This document shows positions 43,531 to 51,822 of a DNA stretch of 64,000 bases, piece by piece. The notes beneath the pieces are model-generated. The model was not told the DNA's origin and ran no database searches. It saw only the letters and a list, made by a program, of their open reading frames with translations. The stretch spans positions 1 to 64,000 of the forward strand of contig PHFX01000149.1 of the NCBI GenBank assembly GCA_007618135.1, read 5' to 3'. This DNA is from Candidatus Brocadia sp. WS118. GTDB taxonomy: Bacteria; Planctomycetota; Brocadiia; Brocadiales; Brocadiaceae. How positions within the stretch are numbered: the first letter of the stretch is position 1; the number at the start of each line of letters is the position of its first letter. Position numbers and translations under genes: made by a program.

Positions 43531-44858
43531 AAGAAAACCAGCACATCGAATGGAAAGAAGGCTGGCGGGATGAGTATATCAAGTGGATTTGCGGCTTTGC
43601 CAATGCAATGGGCGGTACGCTCGTTATTGGAAAAAACAACAAAGGGATTGTTACGGGTGTTGACCATGCTGAAAAACTTATGGTGGACATTCCCAACAAG
43701 GTCAAGGATATCCTGGGCATCATTGTTGACGTCAACTTAAAATCAGCCAGGGGTAAAGACTTTCTTGAAATTCTGGTAGAGCCATATCCTTATCCGGTGA
43801 GCTACAGGGGTGAGTATCATTATCGAAGCGGCAGCACCAAGCAGGAGCTAAAGGGCGCGGCTCTTGATAAGTTCCTGCTGCAAAAACAGGGGAAGCGTTG
43901 GGACAGTGTTCCGGTGCCACAGGTCGGTGTTGCTGATTTCAGGAATGACTCGTTTGAACTATTTCGGACAAAAGCAGCAAAAAGCGGGCGTATGAGCGAT
44001 GATGTGCTCGGAGATAACAATAAGGCGCTGCTGGAGAACCTGCAACTTGCAGAAGAACCTTACCTCAAGCGGGCGGCGATACTGCTGTTTCACCATGCCC
44101 CTGAAAAATATGTGCCGGGTGCTTATGTGAAGATAGGTTTTTTCAGGACAGATGCCGACCTGCTGTACCAGGATGAAGTTCACGGCAATCTCTTCCAGCA
44201 GGCGGATAAAACCCTTGACCTGCTGTTGACGAAGTACCTGAGAGCCAATATCAGTTACGAAGGCATTACGAGAGTTGAAAAATACCCATTTCCGAAAAAT
44301 GCCTTGCGCGAAGCCCTGCTGAATGCCCTCGTTCATAAAGATTACAGCAGCGGGACGCCGATTCAAATCAGCGTATACGAAGATAAAATCATCTTTTGGA
44401 ATGACGGGTACCTGCCGGAAAACTGGACTGTTAAACAGTTGCAGGAAAAACATCCATCGAAACCGTATAACCCCCTCATCGCCAACACTTTTTTCAGAAC
44501 CGGACTCATTGAGGCATGGGGCAGGGGAATAGAAAAGATACATAATGAGTGCAAACTTGTCGGTATTCCTGCACCTGAGATCAATTATGATTTTGCCGGG
44601 TTGATGATAACCTTTCAGGCAGGCACCAAAGGTAAAACGCAGGTAGAAACGCAGGTAGAAACGCAGGTAGAAAAAAAAGCCAAGACCCCTGAACTCATAC
44701 TACGGATATTAAGCGCTCATCCGGAAATGTCACTTGTCGAGATAGCTAAAATAACAGGAAAGTCCTTAAGCGCTGTTGAAAGGGCTGCTTCCAAATTGGT
44801 CAGGGAAGGCAGACTGCGCCATGTCGGACCAAAAAAAGGCGGATATTGGAAATTATAA
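43527..44858 (+). CDS. AlbA_2 (Schlafen-type) ATP-binding/transcription-regulator-like protein
   Basis: The protein is 443 aa. The N-terminal AlbA_2 domain has 'HIEWKEGWRDEYIKWICGFA', 'NAMGGTLVIGKNNKG' and 'EPYPYPVSYRGEYHYRSGST'. The central ATP-binding/helicase-related region has 'FPKNALREALLNALVHKDYS' and 'NTFFRTGLIEAWGRGIEKIH'. The C-terminal winged helix is 'SLVEIAKITGKSLSAVERAA'. Between them stands a tandem 'TQVETQVETQVEKK' linker coded by three 12-bp repeats (44637-44672), which could change in copy number. Such genes commonly sit inside type I restriction operons. It overlaps hsdS by four bases. Confidence 0.82.
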   Translation: MKENQHIEWKEGWRDEYIKWICGFANAMGGTLVIGKNNKGIVTGVDHAEKLMVDIPNKVKDILGIIVDVNLKSARGKDFLEILVEPYPYPVSYRGEYHYRSGSTKQELKGAALDKFLLQKQGKRWDSVPVPQVGVADFRNDSFELFRTKAAKSGRMSDDVLGDNNKALLENLQLAEEPYLKRAAILLFHHAPEKYVPGAYVKIGFFRTDADLLYQDEVHGNLFQQADKTLDLLLTKYLRANISYEGITRVEKYPFPKNALREALLNALVHKDYSSGTPIQISVYEDKIIFWNDGYLPENWTVKQLQEKHPSKPYNPLIANTFFRTGLIEAWGRGIEKIHNECKLVGIPAPEINYDFAGLMITFQAGTKGKTQVETQVETQVEKKAKTPELILRILSAHPEMSLVEIAKITGKSLSAVERAASKLVREGRLRHVGPKKGGYWKL

Positions 44859-44911
44859 GGGAATACCCATGAATGACATCGGACAACCGAAACGGCTTAC
44901 TAAAACAGGTC

Positions 44912-45020
44912 AGACATGGATGCCGAAATAGAAGCACTGGAAAAGAAAATGGAGAAATACAAAATGATAAAGCAGGGGATGATGCAGAATTTATTAACCG
45001 GGAAAATCAGGCTGGTATAA
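44912..45020 (+). pseudogene. Duplicated 3' end of hsdS
   Basis: The frame 'MDAEIEALEKKMEKYKMIKQ' followed by 'GMMQNLLTGKIRLV' and stop repeats the end of hsdS (43422-43530) with only about nine base differences. Just before it, 44870-44905 reads like an HsdR start ('MNDIGQPKRL'). The AlbA_2 gene thus lies between two copies of the hsdS tail. Confidence 0.82.
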
Positions 45021-45592
45021 TGGAAAAATTCAAAAATAGATACCGCATACCATCGGCGCGGGCGCCGTGGTGGGATTATTCATGGCGCGGGTGTTATTTC
45101 ATCACCATTTGCACCGCACAGCATGAATGTATCTTTGGCAAAATTCGCGACGGACAAATGCAACCATCGCCCGTGGGCGAAATCGTTTTGCGGGAATGGG
45201 AACAATCGTTTCAAATCCGGGCAGAATTATTTTGCGATGCATTTGTACTGATGCCCAACCATCTGCACGCCATTGTGCGAATTGAATATCCCGACCCCAC
45301 CACCGTACAGACGCACGGCCGTGCGTCTCTACAAAAAATGCCAACGCCCACGAACACGGGAATTGCCCATCGTTCGCCCCGATCCGTTTCATCATTTGTG
45401 GCAGGATTCAAATCATCTGCAACCAAACGCATCAACGAATTTTGCAATACGCCCAAAATACCTGTGTGGCAATCCCGTTTTCATGATCACATCATCCGCA
45501 ACGCGGATGAATACCACCGGATTGCACATTATATCAGAACCAATCCAGAAAAATGGGAAAACGATACATTCTTTAAACAGGAAATACCATGA
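45020..45592 (+). CDS. REP-associated tyrosine transposase (RAYT, Y1/IS200-like)
   Basis: The protein is 190 aa. 'WWDYSWRGCYFITICTAQHE' opens the Y1 transposase fold. 'CDAFVLMPNHLHAIVRI' carries the HUH metal-binding His pair, and 'VWQSRFHDHIIRNADEYHRI' followed by 'AHYIRTNPEKW' is the RAYT end, with the catalytic Tyr region. RAYTs are single-copy domesticated relatives of IS200 transposases that act on palindromic REP DNA. The coding sequence itself holds a perfect 20-bp palindrome (45309-45328, 'agacgcacggccgtgcgtct'), read as 'QTHGRASL'. The start overlaps the hsdS-tail stop, and the stop overlaps the hsdR start. Confidence 0.88.
   Translation: MEKFKNRYRIPSARAPWWDYSWRGCYFITICTAQHECIFGKIRDGQMQPSPVGEIVLREWEQSFQIRAELFCDAFVLMPNHLHAIVRIEYPDPTTVQTHGRASLQKMPTPTNTGIAHRSPRSVSSFVAGFKSSATKRINEFCNTPKIPVWQSRFHDHIIRNADEYHRIAHYIRTNPEKWENDTFFKQEIP
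45309..45328. repeat. Perfect 20-bp palindrome inside the RAYT gene
   Basis: The sequence agacgcacggccgtgcgtct is identical to its own reverse complement. It encodes an in-frame 'QTHGRAS' segment in a loop between the HUH motif and the C-terminal helix. Confidence 0.75.
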
Positions 45593-48500
45593 GCAACATC
45601 GGCAAAAAAGAACGTGAAACCCAAGACAGGGTGATTGCCTTGTTCCAGAAAGAATTGGACTATAGCTACCTGGGCAATTGGGAAGACCGCCCGAACAACA
45701 GCAATATTGAGGAAACAATTCTTCGTAAATATTTGCGCGAGAGAAAGCGCTACAACAATACCCTTATCAATAAGGCCCTATATGAACTCGGCAAGGCGGC
45801 GAATAACCTGAGCGACGGTTTATACAGCGCCAATAAAAAGGTATATCAACTCCTCCGTTATGGCGTAAAAGTCAAGGCAGAAGCCGGCGAAAATTATGAG
45901 ACTGTAGAACTTATTGACTGGAAGCACCCGCTTGAAAACGAATTTGCCATTGTCGAAGAAGTTACTATTCAGGGCAATCACGAAAAACGTCCTGATATTG
46001 TGCTGTACGTAAACGGCATAGCGCTTGGGGTGCTGGAACTGAAACGAAGCACGATTTCCATAGGCGATGGTATCCGGCAGAATATTGTCAACCAGCAGAA
46101 AGAATTCATCCAGTCCTTCTTTGCCACCATCCAATGGGTATTTGCCGGGAATGATACCCAGGGGCTCCGTTATGGAACTATCGGCACACCTGAAAAATAC
46201 TTTCTGAAGTGGAAGGAAGAAGGCGAGGGAGAAAATCTCCTTGATAAATACCTTCTAAAACTGTGCGATAAGGCAAGGTTTCTTGAAATCATCTACGACT
46301 TTACCCTATTTGACGGCGGCATGAAAAAATTGTGCCGTCCGCATCAATATTTTGGAGTCAAAGCCGCGCAGGGGCATGCAAAAAGGCGAGAGGGTGGAAT
46401 CATCTGGCATACGCAGGGCAGCGGTAAAAGCCTGGTAATGGTGTGGCTTGCCAAATGGATTCTTGAAAACAACCCCAATGCGCGCATAGTGGTTATTACC
46501 GACCGTGACGAGCTGGACAAACAGATAGAACGCATATTTACTGATGCTGGTGAGCGCATGGTGCGCACCCGCAACGGCAAAGACCTGATGGATCAACTGG
46601 GCAAGGCGTTGCCCCGCATGCTGTGTTCGCTGGTGCATAAATTTGGCAGAAGGGGGGGCGACAATTTTGATGCATTCATTGAAGAATTAAAGAGGAGTCC
46701 CTCCAATACCGTTGGTGAATTATTTATTTTTGTGGATGAGTGCCACCGTACCCAATCGGGCAAGTTGCACAAAACGATGAAGGCAATTTTAAAAAACGCT
46801 ATCTTTATTGGCTTTACCGGAACCCCCCTCTTAAAACAAGATAAGCAAACAAGTCTTGAAGTATTTGGCAGATATATTCACACCTATAAGTTCAACGAGG
46901 CAGTGGCAGATGAAGTGGTGCTGGATTTGGTATATGAAGCCCGTGATATTGACCAGAAGATATCATCACCTCAAAAGATAGACGAATGGTTTGAGGCCAA
47001 GACCCGTGGTTTGAACGACTTTCAAAAATCTGTGCTCAAGAAGAAATGGGGCACGATGCAGAAGGTGCTGAGTTCTCGTTCCAGGCTGGAAAAGATTGTT
47101 AGCGACATCGTGTTTGATTTCAATGTAAAACCGCGTTTGAACGCGGACATGGGAAATGCCATTCTGGTGGCATCGAGTATTTATGAAGCGTGCAGGTACT
47201 TTGAACTCTTTCAAACTACCGGGTTGAAAGGTAAATGCGCCATTGTTACCTCATACAATCCATCAACAAGGGATATAACAACGGAAGATACCGGCGCCAA
47301 TACAGAAACGGAAAAGGAATATATCTACAACATCTATACATCGCTGCTTGGAAACAAGTCCACTGAGAAATACGAAGATGAGGCGAAGGATAAGTTTATA
47401 AAAGAACCACTAAATATGAAGCTGCTTGTCGTGGTGGATAAACTTCTTACCGGTTTTGACGCGCCCCCATGCACCTATCTCTATATCGACAAAAGCATGC
47501 AGGATCATGGCTTATTCCAGGCTATTTGCAGGGTAAACCGGCTCGACAGCGATGATAAGGAGTTTGGTTACATTGTTGATTTTAAAGACCTGTTCAGGAA
47601 GGTTGAAAATGCCGTTGCCGTGTACACGTCGGAACTGGATTATGATACATTTGAGAAAGGGGACGTGGATGTGTTATTAAAAGACCGACTGGAGAAGGGC
47701 AAGGAACGGCTGGATAATGCCCTGGAAGAAATGGCCTTATTATGCGAACCGGTAGCGCCGCCAAAAGATTCACTGGCGCACATCCGCTACTTCTGTGGTG
47801 ATCCGGAAAACGAAGAAGACCTGAAAGCCAATGAAGTAAAGAGAACGTCTCTTTATAAACAAACGGTGGCTGTGATACGTGCTTACGCCAATATTGTCGC
47901 AGAGATGGAAGAAGCAGGCTATACCCAGGCAGAGATTGCAGATATTAAGAAGAGAGTGGATTCCTATCTGAAACTCCGGGAAGAAATCAGGAATGCCAGC
48001 GGCGAAACGCTCGATATGAAGACCTATGAAGCTGATATGCGGCATTTAATTGACACGTACATACAGGCGGAAGAACCCAGGACAATTTCTCCTTTTGCTG
48101 GTATGTCCTTGCTGGATTTACTCGTTAATTCCGGCATTGCTGACGCTATCAATAATTTACCCGAAGGGATTAAACACAACAAAGAAGCCGTGGCAGAAAC
48201 TATAGAAAACAACGTGCGGAAGAAAATCATCCATGAGCATTTGACAGACCCCGCTTACTTTGAAGAAATGTCAAGGCTCTTACATGAAATTATTAAAGAG
48301 AGAAGGACAAATGCCATCAGTTATGAAGCATATTTACAGAAGATCGCTGAATTGGCAAAGAAGATAAATAATCCTGCAAAGGATAGTTTGCCGGAACATA
48401 TAAGGAATAGTAGCGCCAGGCGGGCATTATACAACAATCTCAATCACGATGAGGAATTGGCCGTTGTAGTGGATGAAGCCGTCAGATGCGTAAAGAAGGC

Positions 48501-48621
48501 TGACTGGCGAGGTAATGATGCGAAGGAAAGAGAGATTAAAAAGACGCTTTATGATATCCTGAAGGATGAGAATGAAGTAGAACGTATTTTTCGGATCATG
48601 GAAAAACAGGAAGAGTATTAA
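45589..48621 (+). CDS. hsdR: Type I restriction enzyme subunit R
   Basis: This 1010-aa protein has the N-terminal nuclease region 'RPDIVLYVNGIALGVLELKR', the D...ExK site. The SF2 translocase has Walker A 'THTQGSGKS' class sequence ('IIWHTQGSGKSLVMVWLAKW'), 'VVITDRDELDKQIERIF', DEAD-like 'FIFVDECHRTQSG', 'FIGFTGTPLLKQD', and late motifs 'LLVVVDKLLTGFDAP' and 'QAICRVNRLD'. A helical C-terminal domain that binds the methylase core follows. It translocates and cuts unmethylated DNA far from the site. It appears intact, so restriction may be active with HsdM and HsdS. Confidence 0.93.
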   Translation: MSNIGKKERETQDRVIALFQKELDYSYLGNWEDRPNNSNIEETILRKYLRERKRYNNTLINKALYELGKAANNLSDGLYSANKKVYQLLRYGVKVKAEAGENYETVELIDWKHPLENEFAIVEEVTIQGNHEKRPDIVLYVNGIALGVLELKRSTISIGDGIRQNIVNQQKEFIQSFFATIQWVFAGNDTQGLRYGTIGTPEKYFLKWKEEGEGENLLDKYLLKLCDKARFLEIIYDFTLFDGGMKKLCRPHQYFGVKAAQGHAKRREGGIIWHTQGSGKSLVMVWLAKWILENNPNARIVVITDRDELDKQIERIFTDAGERMVRTRNGKDLMDQLGKALPRMLCSLVHKFGRRGGDNFDAFIEELKRSPSNTVGELFIFVDECHRTQSGKLHKTMKAILKNAIFIGFTGTPLLKQDKQTSLEVFGRYIHTYKFNEAVADEVVLDLVYEARDIDQKISSPQKIDEWFEAKTRGLNDFQKSVLKKKWGTMQKVLSSRSRLEKIVSDIVFDFNVKPRLNADMGNAILVASSIYEACRYFELFQTTGLKGKCAIVTSYNPSTRDITTEDTGANTETEKEYIYNIYTSLLGNKSTEKYEDEAKDKFIKEPLNMKLLVVVDKLLTGFDAPPCTYLYIDKSMQDHGLFQAICRVNRLDSDDKEFGYIVDFKDLFRKVENAVAVYTSELDYDTFEKGDVDVLLKDRLEKGKERLDNALEEMALLCEPVAPPKDSLAHIRYFCGDPENEEDLKANEVKRTSLYKQTVAVIRAYANIVAEMEEAGYTQAEIADIKKRVDSYLKLREEIRNASGETLDMKTYEADMRHLIDTYIQAEEPRTISPFAGMSLLDLLVNSGIADAINNLPEGIKHNKEAVAETIENNVRKKIIHEHLTDPAYFEEMSRLLHEIIKERRTNAISYEAYLQKIAELAKKINNPAKDSLPEHIRNSSARRALYNNLNHDEELAVVVDEAVRCVKKADWRGNDAKEREIKKTLYDILKDENEVERIFRIMEKQEEY

Positions 48622-48622
48622 T

Positions 48623-49336
48623 ATGCATCAAATCCAATTGAGGAATTTACCTATTGATGTAATTCAAAAGGATATTAAGCATATTCACCTGAGTGTTTAT
48701 CCACCACTAGGCAGGGTAAGAATTTCCGCTCCCTTACGCATGGATCTGGAAACTATCAGGGTTTTTGCCATATCAAAATTAAGCTGGATAAAAAAACAGC
48801 AGCAAAGACTGCTCAGTCAGGAACGGGAAGCCCCAAGGGAATATTTAACACAGGAAAGTCACTACTACCTGGGCAAGCGATATCTGATGAAAGTCATTGA
48901 GCATAATGCGACTCCAAAAGTTATTTTAAAGCACAATGCTATTGAATTGTATGTAAGACCTGACACAAGTGCAGAAAAAAAACGGGTTGTTTTGGATAAA
49001 TGGTATCGCAAAAAACTGAAGGAAATCGTTCCAGAATATATCGCCTATTGGAAGAAAAAGATGAGACTGGAAGATGTTGAATATGCCCTAAAAAGGATGA
49101 AAACGAAATGGGGCACCTGTACCAGAGAGGCAAGAAGAATCTGGTTAAATCTTGAACTGGCCAAAAAACCAAAAGAATGTATTGAATATATCATTGTTCA
49201 TGAGATGGTGCATCTGTTAGAACGTCATCATAATGAAAGATTTATTGCTTATATGAACAACTATTTACCAAGGTGGAGATTTTGCAAAGAGGAGTTGAAT
49301 AAAAGCCCCTTGCCCCATGAAAATTGGAGTTATTAA
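48623..49336 (+). CDS. YgjP-type M48-like metallopeptidase
   Basis: This 237-aa protein belongs to the YgjP/DUF45 family. 'RVRISAPLRMDLETIRVFAI' and 'WIKKQQQRLL' are at the N-terminus, 'MKTKWGTCTREARRIWLNLE' is in the middle, and the zinc site is 'IIVHEMVHLLERHHNERFIA' (HExxH). These genes very often follow hsdR in type I operons; the substrate is unknown. It begins two bases after the hsdR stop. Confidence 0.88.
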   Translation: MHQIQLRNLPIDVIQKDIKHIHLSVYPPLGRVRISAPLRMDLETIRVFAISKLSWIKKQQQRLLSQEREAPREYLTQESHYYLGKRYLMKVIEHNATPKVILKHNAIELYVRPDTSAEKKRVVLDKWYRKKLKEIVPEYIAYWKKKMRLEDVEYALKRMKTKWGTCTREARRIWLNLELAKKPKECIEYIIVHEMVHLLERHHNERFIAYMNNYLPRWRFCKEELNKSPLPHENWSY

Positions 49337-49395
49337 ACCTGGAGTAACTTTTTTCGAATTCTTGATTCTATTAGAAAAGAAAGGCGGGATTTAAG

Positions 49396-50040
49396 ATGCT
49401 CTGCGACGTCTGTAACACGCGTATATCCGATGGTGAGGAGGAGCATATTACACCGGAGGTGTTCTCATTTCTTCTGGACAACGGCTTTGGAATACACGAA
49501 AGCAATATCCGTATGTTAACTGAAACCGGAATTCCCCGGCACGATGCTGAGGAATCCCTTAAGCGGACATATCGCCAGTCATCCTCGGACTGGTTGTTGT
49601 GCACTCAATGTGTTGCTAGGGCTAAGGCAATACTCGCGGTGGAGAATGAACGATGGGTCACCACGAACTATATTGCAGTCACTCAAACCGCAGAAGAAGT
49701 AGGGATGGGGTTCGACATTATTGGAGCACCAGTTGCGCTAAGTCGGGATGTTTGGAATGAGTGCGTCAAATGGACAGATCAGGATTCAGAGTTGCAGGAA
49801 TATCAGGAGCAGGATGCGCGTTTATGGGATGTCTTGTTTACCGGAGGTGGAACCCTTCAAATCAAAGTGAACCAGTTTCTCGCAAGAGGTTTTCACAACT
49901 ATTCGGTAGTTTGTATTCCGAGGGACGGAACCAGCCATGGAGCAATTAAGGTACCTTTGTTGATACGGCAGGAAGAAATCTGTGACAAAGCCTGGCTTGT
50001 GATTGAAAAGGCAGGAAAAGCAGTTTCGGTGGACGACTAA
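49396..50040 (+). CDS. Hypothetical protein with paired CxxC zinc-ribbon-like ends
   Basis: The protein is 214 aa. It opens 'MLCDVCNTRISDGEEEHITP' and has a second Cys pair in 'DWLLCTQCVARAKAIL' (residues ~67-80), so the two pairs may hold one zinc. The C-terminal ~130 residues are mixed alpha/beta with no motif I know. GGCGGG precedes the ATG. It follows the restriction locus but has its own spacer of 60 bases. Function is not assigned. Confidence 0.6.
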   Translation: MLCDVCNTRISDGEEEHITPEVFSFLLDNGFGIHESNIRMLTETGIPRHDAEESLKRTYRQSSSDWLLCTQCVARAKAILAVENERWVTTNYIAVTQTAEEVGMGFDIIGAPVALSRDVWNECVKWTDQDSELQEYQEQDARLWDVLFTGGGTLQIKVNQFLARGFHNYSVVCIPRDGTSHGAIKVPLLIRQEEICDKAWLVIEKAGKAVSVDD

Positions 50041-50189
50041 GCATCATCGCAGAACCCTATCACAGGGTTTTCTACGTTAGAAGTTTTTCAAATCGCGAAA
50101 AGGGCCGTAGCATCTAATATAGTATAGAACCTATTTTTAATTAGCAACGACCCAGTGAAATCGACTATATAAACTTGACACAAATAAAA

Positions 50190-50585
50190 TTACCTCTTTG
50201 TCCACTGGAAGCTCTTTCTTGCGCCTTTCTGGCCGTATTTTTTCCGTTCCTTCATTCTGCTGTCTCGCGTCAATAAACCGTCATTACGTAATATTTCAAC
50301 ATGAGCTGGGTTGGATTTAAAGAGCGCACGGGCAATACCGAGGGATATGGCGCCTGCCTGGCCAGTTATGCCTCCCCCTGCTACATTTACGAGTACGTCA
50401 AATTCACCCAATGTCTTGGTGGTTTTCAGGGGAAATCTTACCACACCTCTATCACGATCAATGGGAAAATAAGCATCCAGCTCTTTATCATTGACCACAA
50501 TTTTCCCGTTCCCCTTTTTTATCCTTACCCGCGCTATCGATGATTTTCGTCTTCCTGTACCCCAATAATATTGTTCTGATGCCAC
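50190..50585 (-). CDS. rpsI: 30S ribosomal protein S9
   Basis: This 131-aa protein has 'GTGRRKSSIARVRIKKG', 'GGGITGQAGAISLGIARAL' and the C-terminal 'KKYGQKGARKSFQWTKR', whose end contacts P-site tRNA. It follows rplM on the minus strand, the order found in almost all bacteria. It is an ordinary core gene, and the pair marks stable chromosomal backbone. Confidence 0.96.
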   Translation of the reverse strand: MASEQYYWGTGRRKSSIARVRIKKGNGKIVVNDKELDAYFPIDRDRGVVRFPLKTTKTLGEFDVLVNVAGGGITGQAGAISLGIARALFKSNPAHVEILRNDGLLTRDSRMKERKKYGQKGARKSFQWTKR

Positions 50586-50662
50586 TTTTTCCTCCTCAAA
50601 AAGACACGGACAATGAAACTTGCCTATGCCACCCCTTTCTTAGGGAAATGTATATGTATTAA

Positions 50663-51097
50663 TTAATTACGAATAACCAACTCTTTCGGTTGTTGCGCCT
50701 GATGTGGATGCTCAGCGCCTGCATAAACCTTTAATTTTCTTAACATCGCCTTTCCCAGTCTTGATCTAGGCAACATCCTTCTTACTGACCGATTCAATAC
50801 CTTTTCAGGTGCTGTTTCCAGGGTTTTTCCAACCATTCGTTTCCGTAAGCCACCTTGAAAACCGGTAACATAATAATGAACCTTTTCCTGCATCTTTTTC
50901 CCGGTTAGTTTCACTTTGCTCGCATTCGTTATGATAACAAAGTCTCCAACGTCAACGTGAGGCGTGTATTCAGGCTTGTGCTTTCCCTGAAGAACCCTGG
51001 AGATGGTAGTTAACATTCGTCCCAATGTTTTGTTATCTGCATCTACAATATACCAATTCCTTGCTACCTTTTCTTTTTTAGCCATAAAAGTATTCAT
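50663..51097 (-). CDS. rplM: 50S ribosomal protein L13
   Basis: The protein is 144 aa. 'NWYIVDADNKTLGRMLTTIS', 'GKHKPEYTPHVDVGDFVIIT' and 'MLPRSRLGKAMLRKLKVYAG' are L13 signatures. It starts at 51097 or four codons later (MAKKEK). It is co-transcribed with rpsI after a 77-base gap. Confidence 0.96.
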   Translation of the reverse strand: MNTFMAKKEKVARNWYIVDADNKTLGRMLTTISRVLQGKHKPEYTPHVDVGDFVIITNASKVKLTGKKMQEKVHYYVTGFQGGLRKRMVGKTLETAPEKVLNRSVRRMLPRSRLGKAMLRKLKVYAGAEHPHQAQQPKELVIRN

Positions 51098-51124
51098 TGT
51101 GCATATCCTTAAACTGCGAAAATT

Positions 51125-51155
51125 AAAAGCGCCTTATGGATTATAAGGCGCTTTT
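51125..51155. terminator. Bidirectional terminator hairpin
   Basis: Perfect 13-bp arms 'aaaagcgccttat' and 'ataaggcgctttt' with a 5-base loop have A/T tails on both sides. It lies between the cysteine-rich peptide genes and rplM, so it probably ends the peptide transcript on the minus strand. Confidence 0.8.
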
Positions 51156-51190
51156 GCGTTTACAACCACAAAATAATTATTCTTCATCCT

Positions 51191-51351
51191 CAGTGTTTAC
51201 ACTTACAGGGGTCTGACTTTCCCGGTTCACATCCCTGGACGCATTTTCCTTCCTTTGGACAACCGCAAGCCCCGGCAAAGATATTAACGACACCCACACT
51301 CAACATAATAACGCTAATAAAAGTCAATGCTATAGAAAACCTCTTAAACAT
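51191..51351 (-). CDS. Secreted small cysteine-rich peptide 1
   Basis: Reading back from an ATG (51349-51351) gives a signal peptide 'MFKRFSIALTFISVIMLSVG' and a mature part with seven Cys ('ACGCPKEGKCVQGCEPGKSD', 'PCKCKH'), ending at TGA 51191-51193. GAAAGGAG stands upstream. By my count the span is one base short of a multiple of three, so either I misread a base near 51300 or there is a frameshift; the frame needs a check. Metal binding like a metallothionein is inferred from the Cys pattern. Confidence 0.55.
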
Positions 51352-51405
51352 TTTATTCTCCTTTCAGAACGTTTAGGATAAAAAAGTTTATGTGTGATAC
51401 AAACC

Positions 51406-51579
51406 TTATTTTTTACAATTGCACTCTCGTGCTTTTCCGGAACAATGGCTGCAAGGGCAACCTTCCGGACACTGACAATAACCCGCAAATGCTGTCTTAA
51501 CAAGCGTTGCTATATTTGCTGCACCAATTCCAAACGTAAGCACACCAAACATCACTAAGGTAATATAAATTTTTCTCAT
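51406..51579 (-). CDS. Secreted small cysteine-rich peptide 2
   Basis: This 57-aa peptide has a signal or anchor ('MRKIYITLVMFGVLTFGIGA', then 'ANIATLVKTAFA') and the mature end 'GYCQCPEGCPCSHCSGKARE', 'CNCKK', with seven Cys in 25 residues. A near-perfect ribosome site (GAAGGAGGTG) lies before the ATG at 51579. It is a paralogue of peptide 1, and the two form a tandem minus-strand unit divergent from the fabZ-like gene. Family unknown; soft-metal binding in the cell envelope is likely from composition. Confidence 0.75.
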   Translation of the reverse strand: MRKIYITLVMFGVLTFGIGAANIATLVKTAFAGYCQCPEGCPCSHCSGKARECNCKK

Positions 51580-51688
51580 TGAATATCACCTCCTTCTTAT
51601 GAAGCAATACTCATACATAGCGTTAAGTTAGCCGGCGTTGGAGAGTTTACTTCAAATTGACTAATTTTATATCAAAAGATGTTATATT

Positions 51689-51751
51689 TGTCAATGATAT
51701 TTTCCAAAGATGAAAATATCATTGACAGAGTAGCGTATTAGTAATTAATAT
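51689..51751 (+). promoter_or_regulatory. Promoter of the fabZ-like gene overlapped by a 15-bp inverted repeat
   Basis: The arms 'tgtcaatgatatttt' (51689-51703) and 'aaaatatcattgaca' (51713-51727) are perfect inverted repeats. The right arm contains the -35 box TTGACA (51722-51727). An 18-base spacer leads to TATAAT-like TAATAT (51746-51751), and the ATG is 72 bases further. A regulator dimer bound to the repeat would cover the -35. The element also faces the divergent cysteine-rich peptide genes. Confidence 0.75.
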
Positions 51752-51822
51752 ACCACAAAATTACTTTGTTGGAAATTGGAGCCATTTTATTTAGTTATTT
51801 CCAAGTCTAAGGATGAGCTATT

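Noticed and set aside
45589-48621. Phase-variable repeat in hsdR or hsdM
   Set aside because: I saw no homopolymer or short tandem repeat in these genes that would switch the frame. The only coding tandem repeats are in multiples of three.
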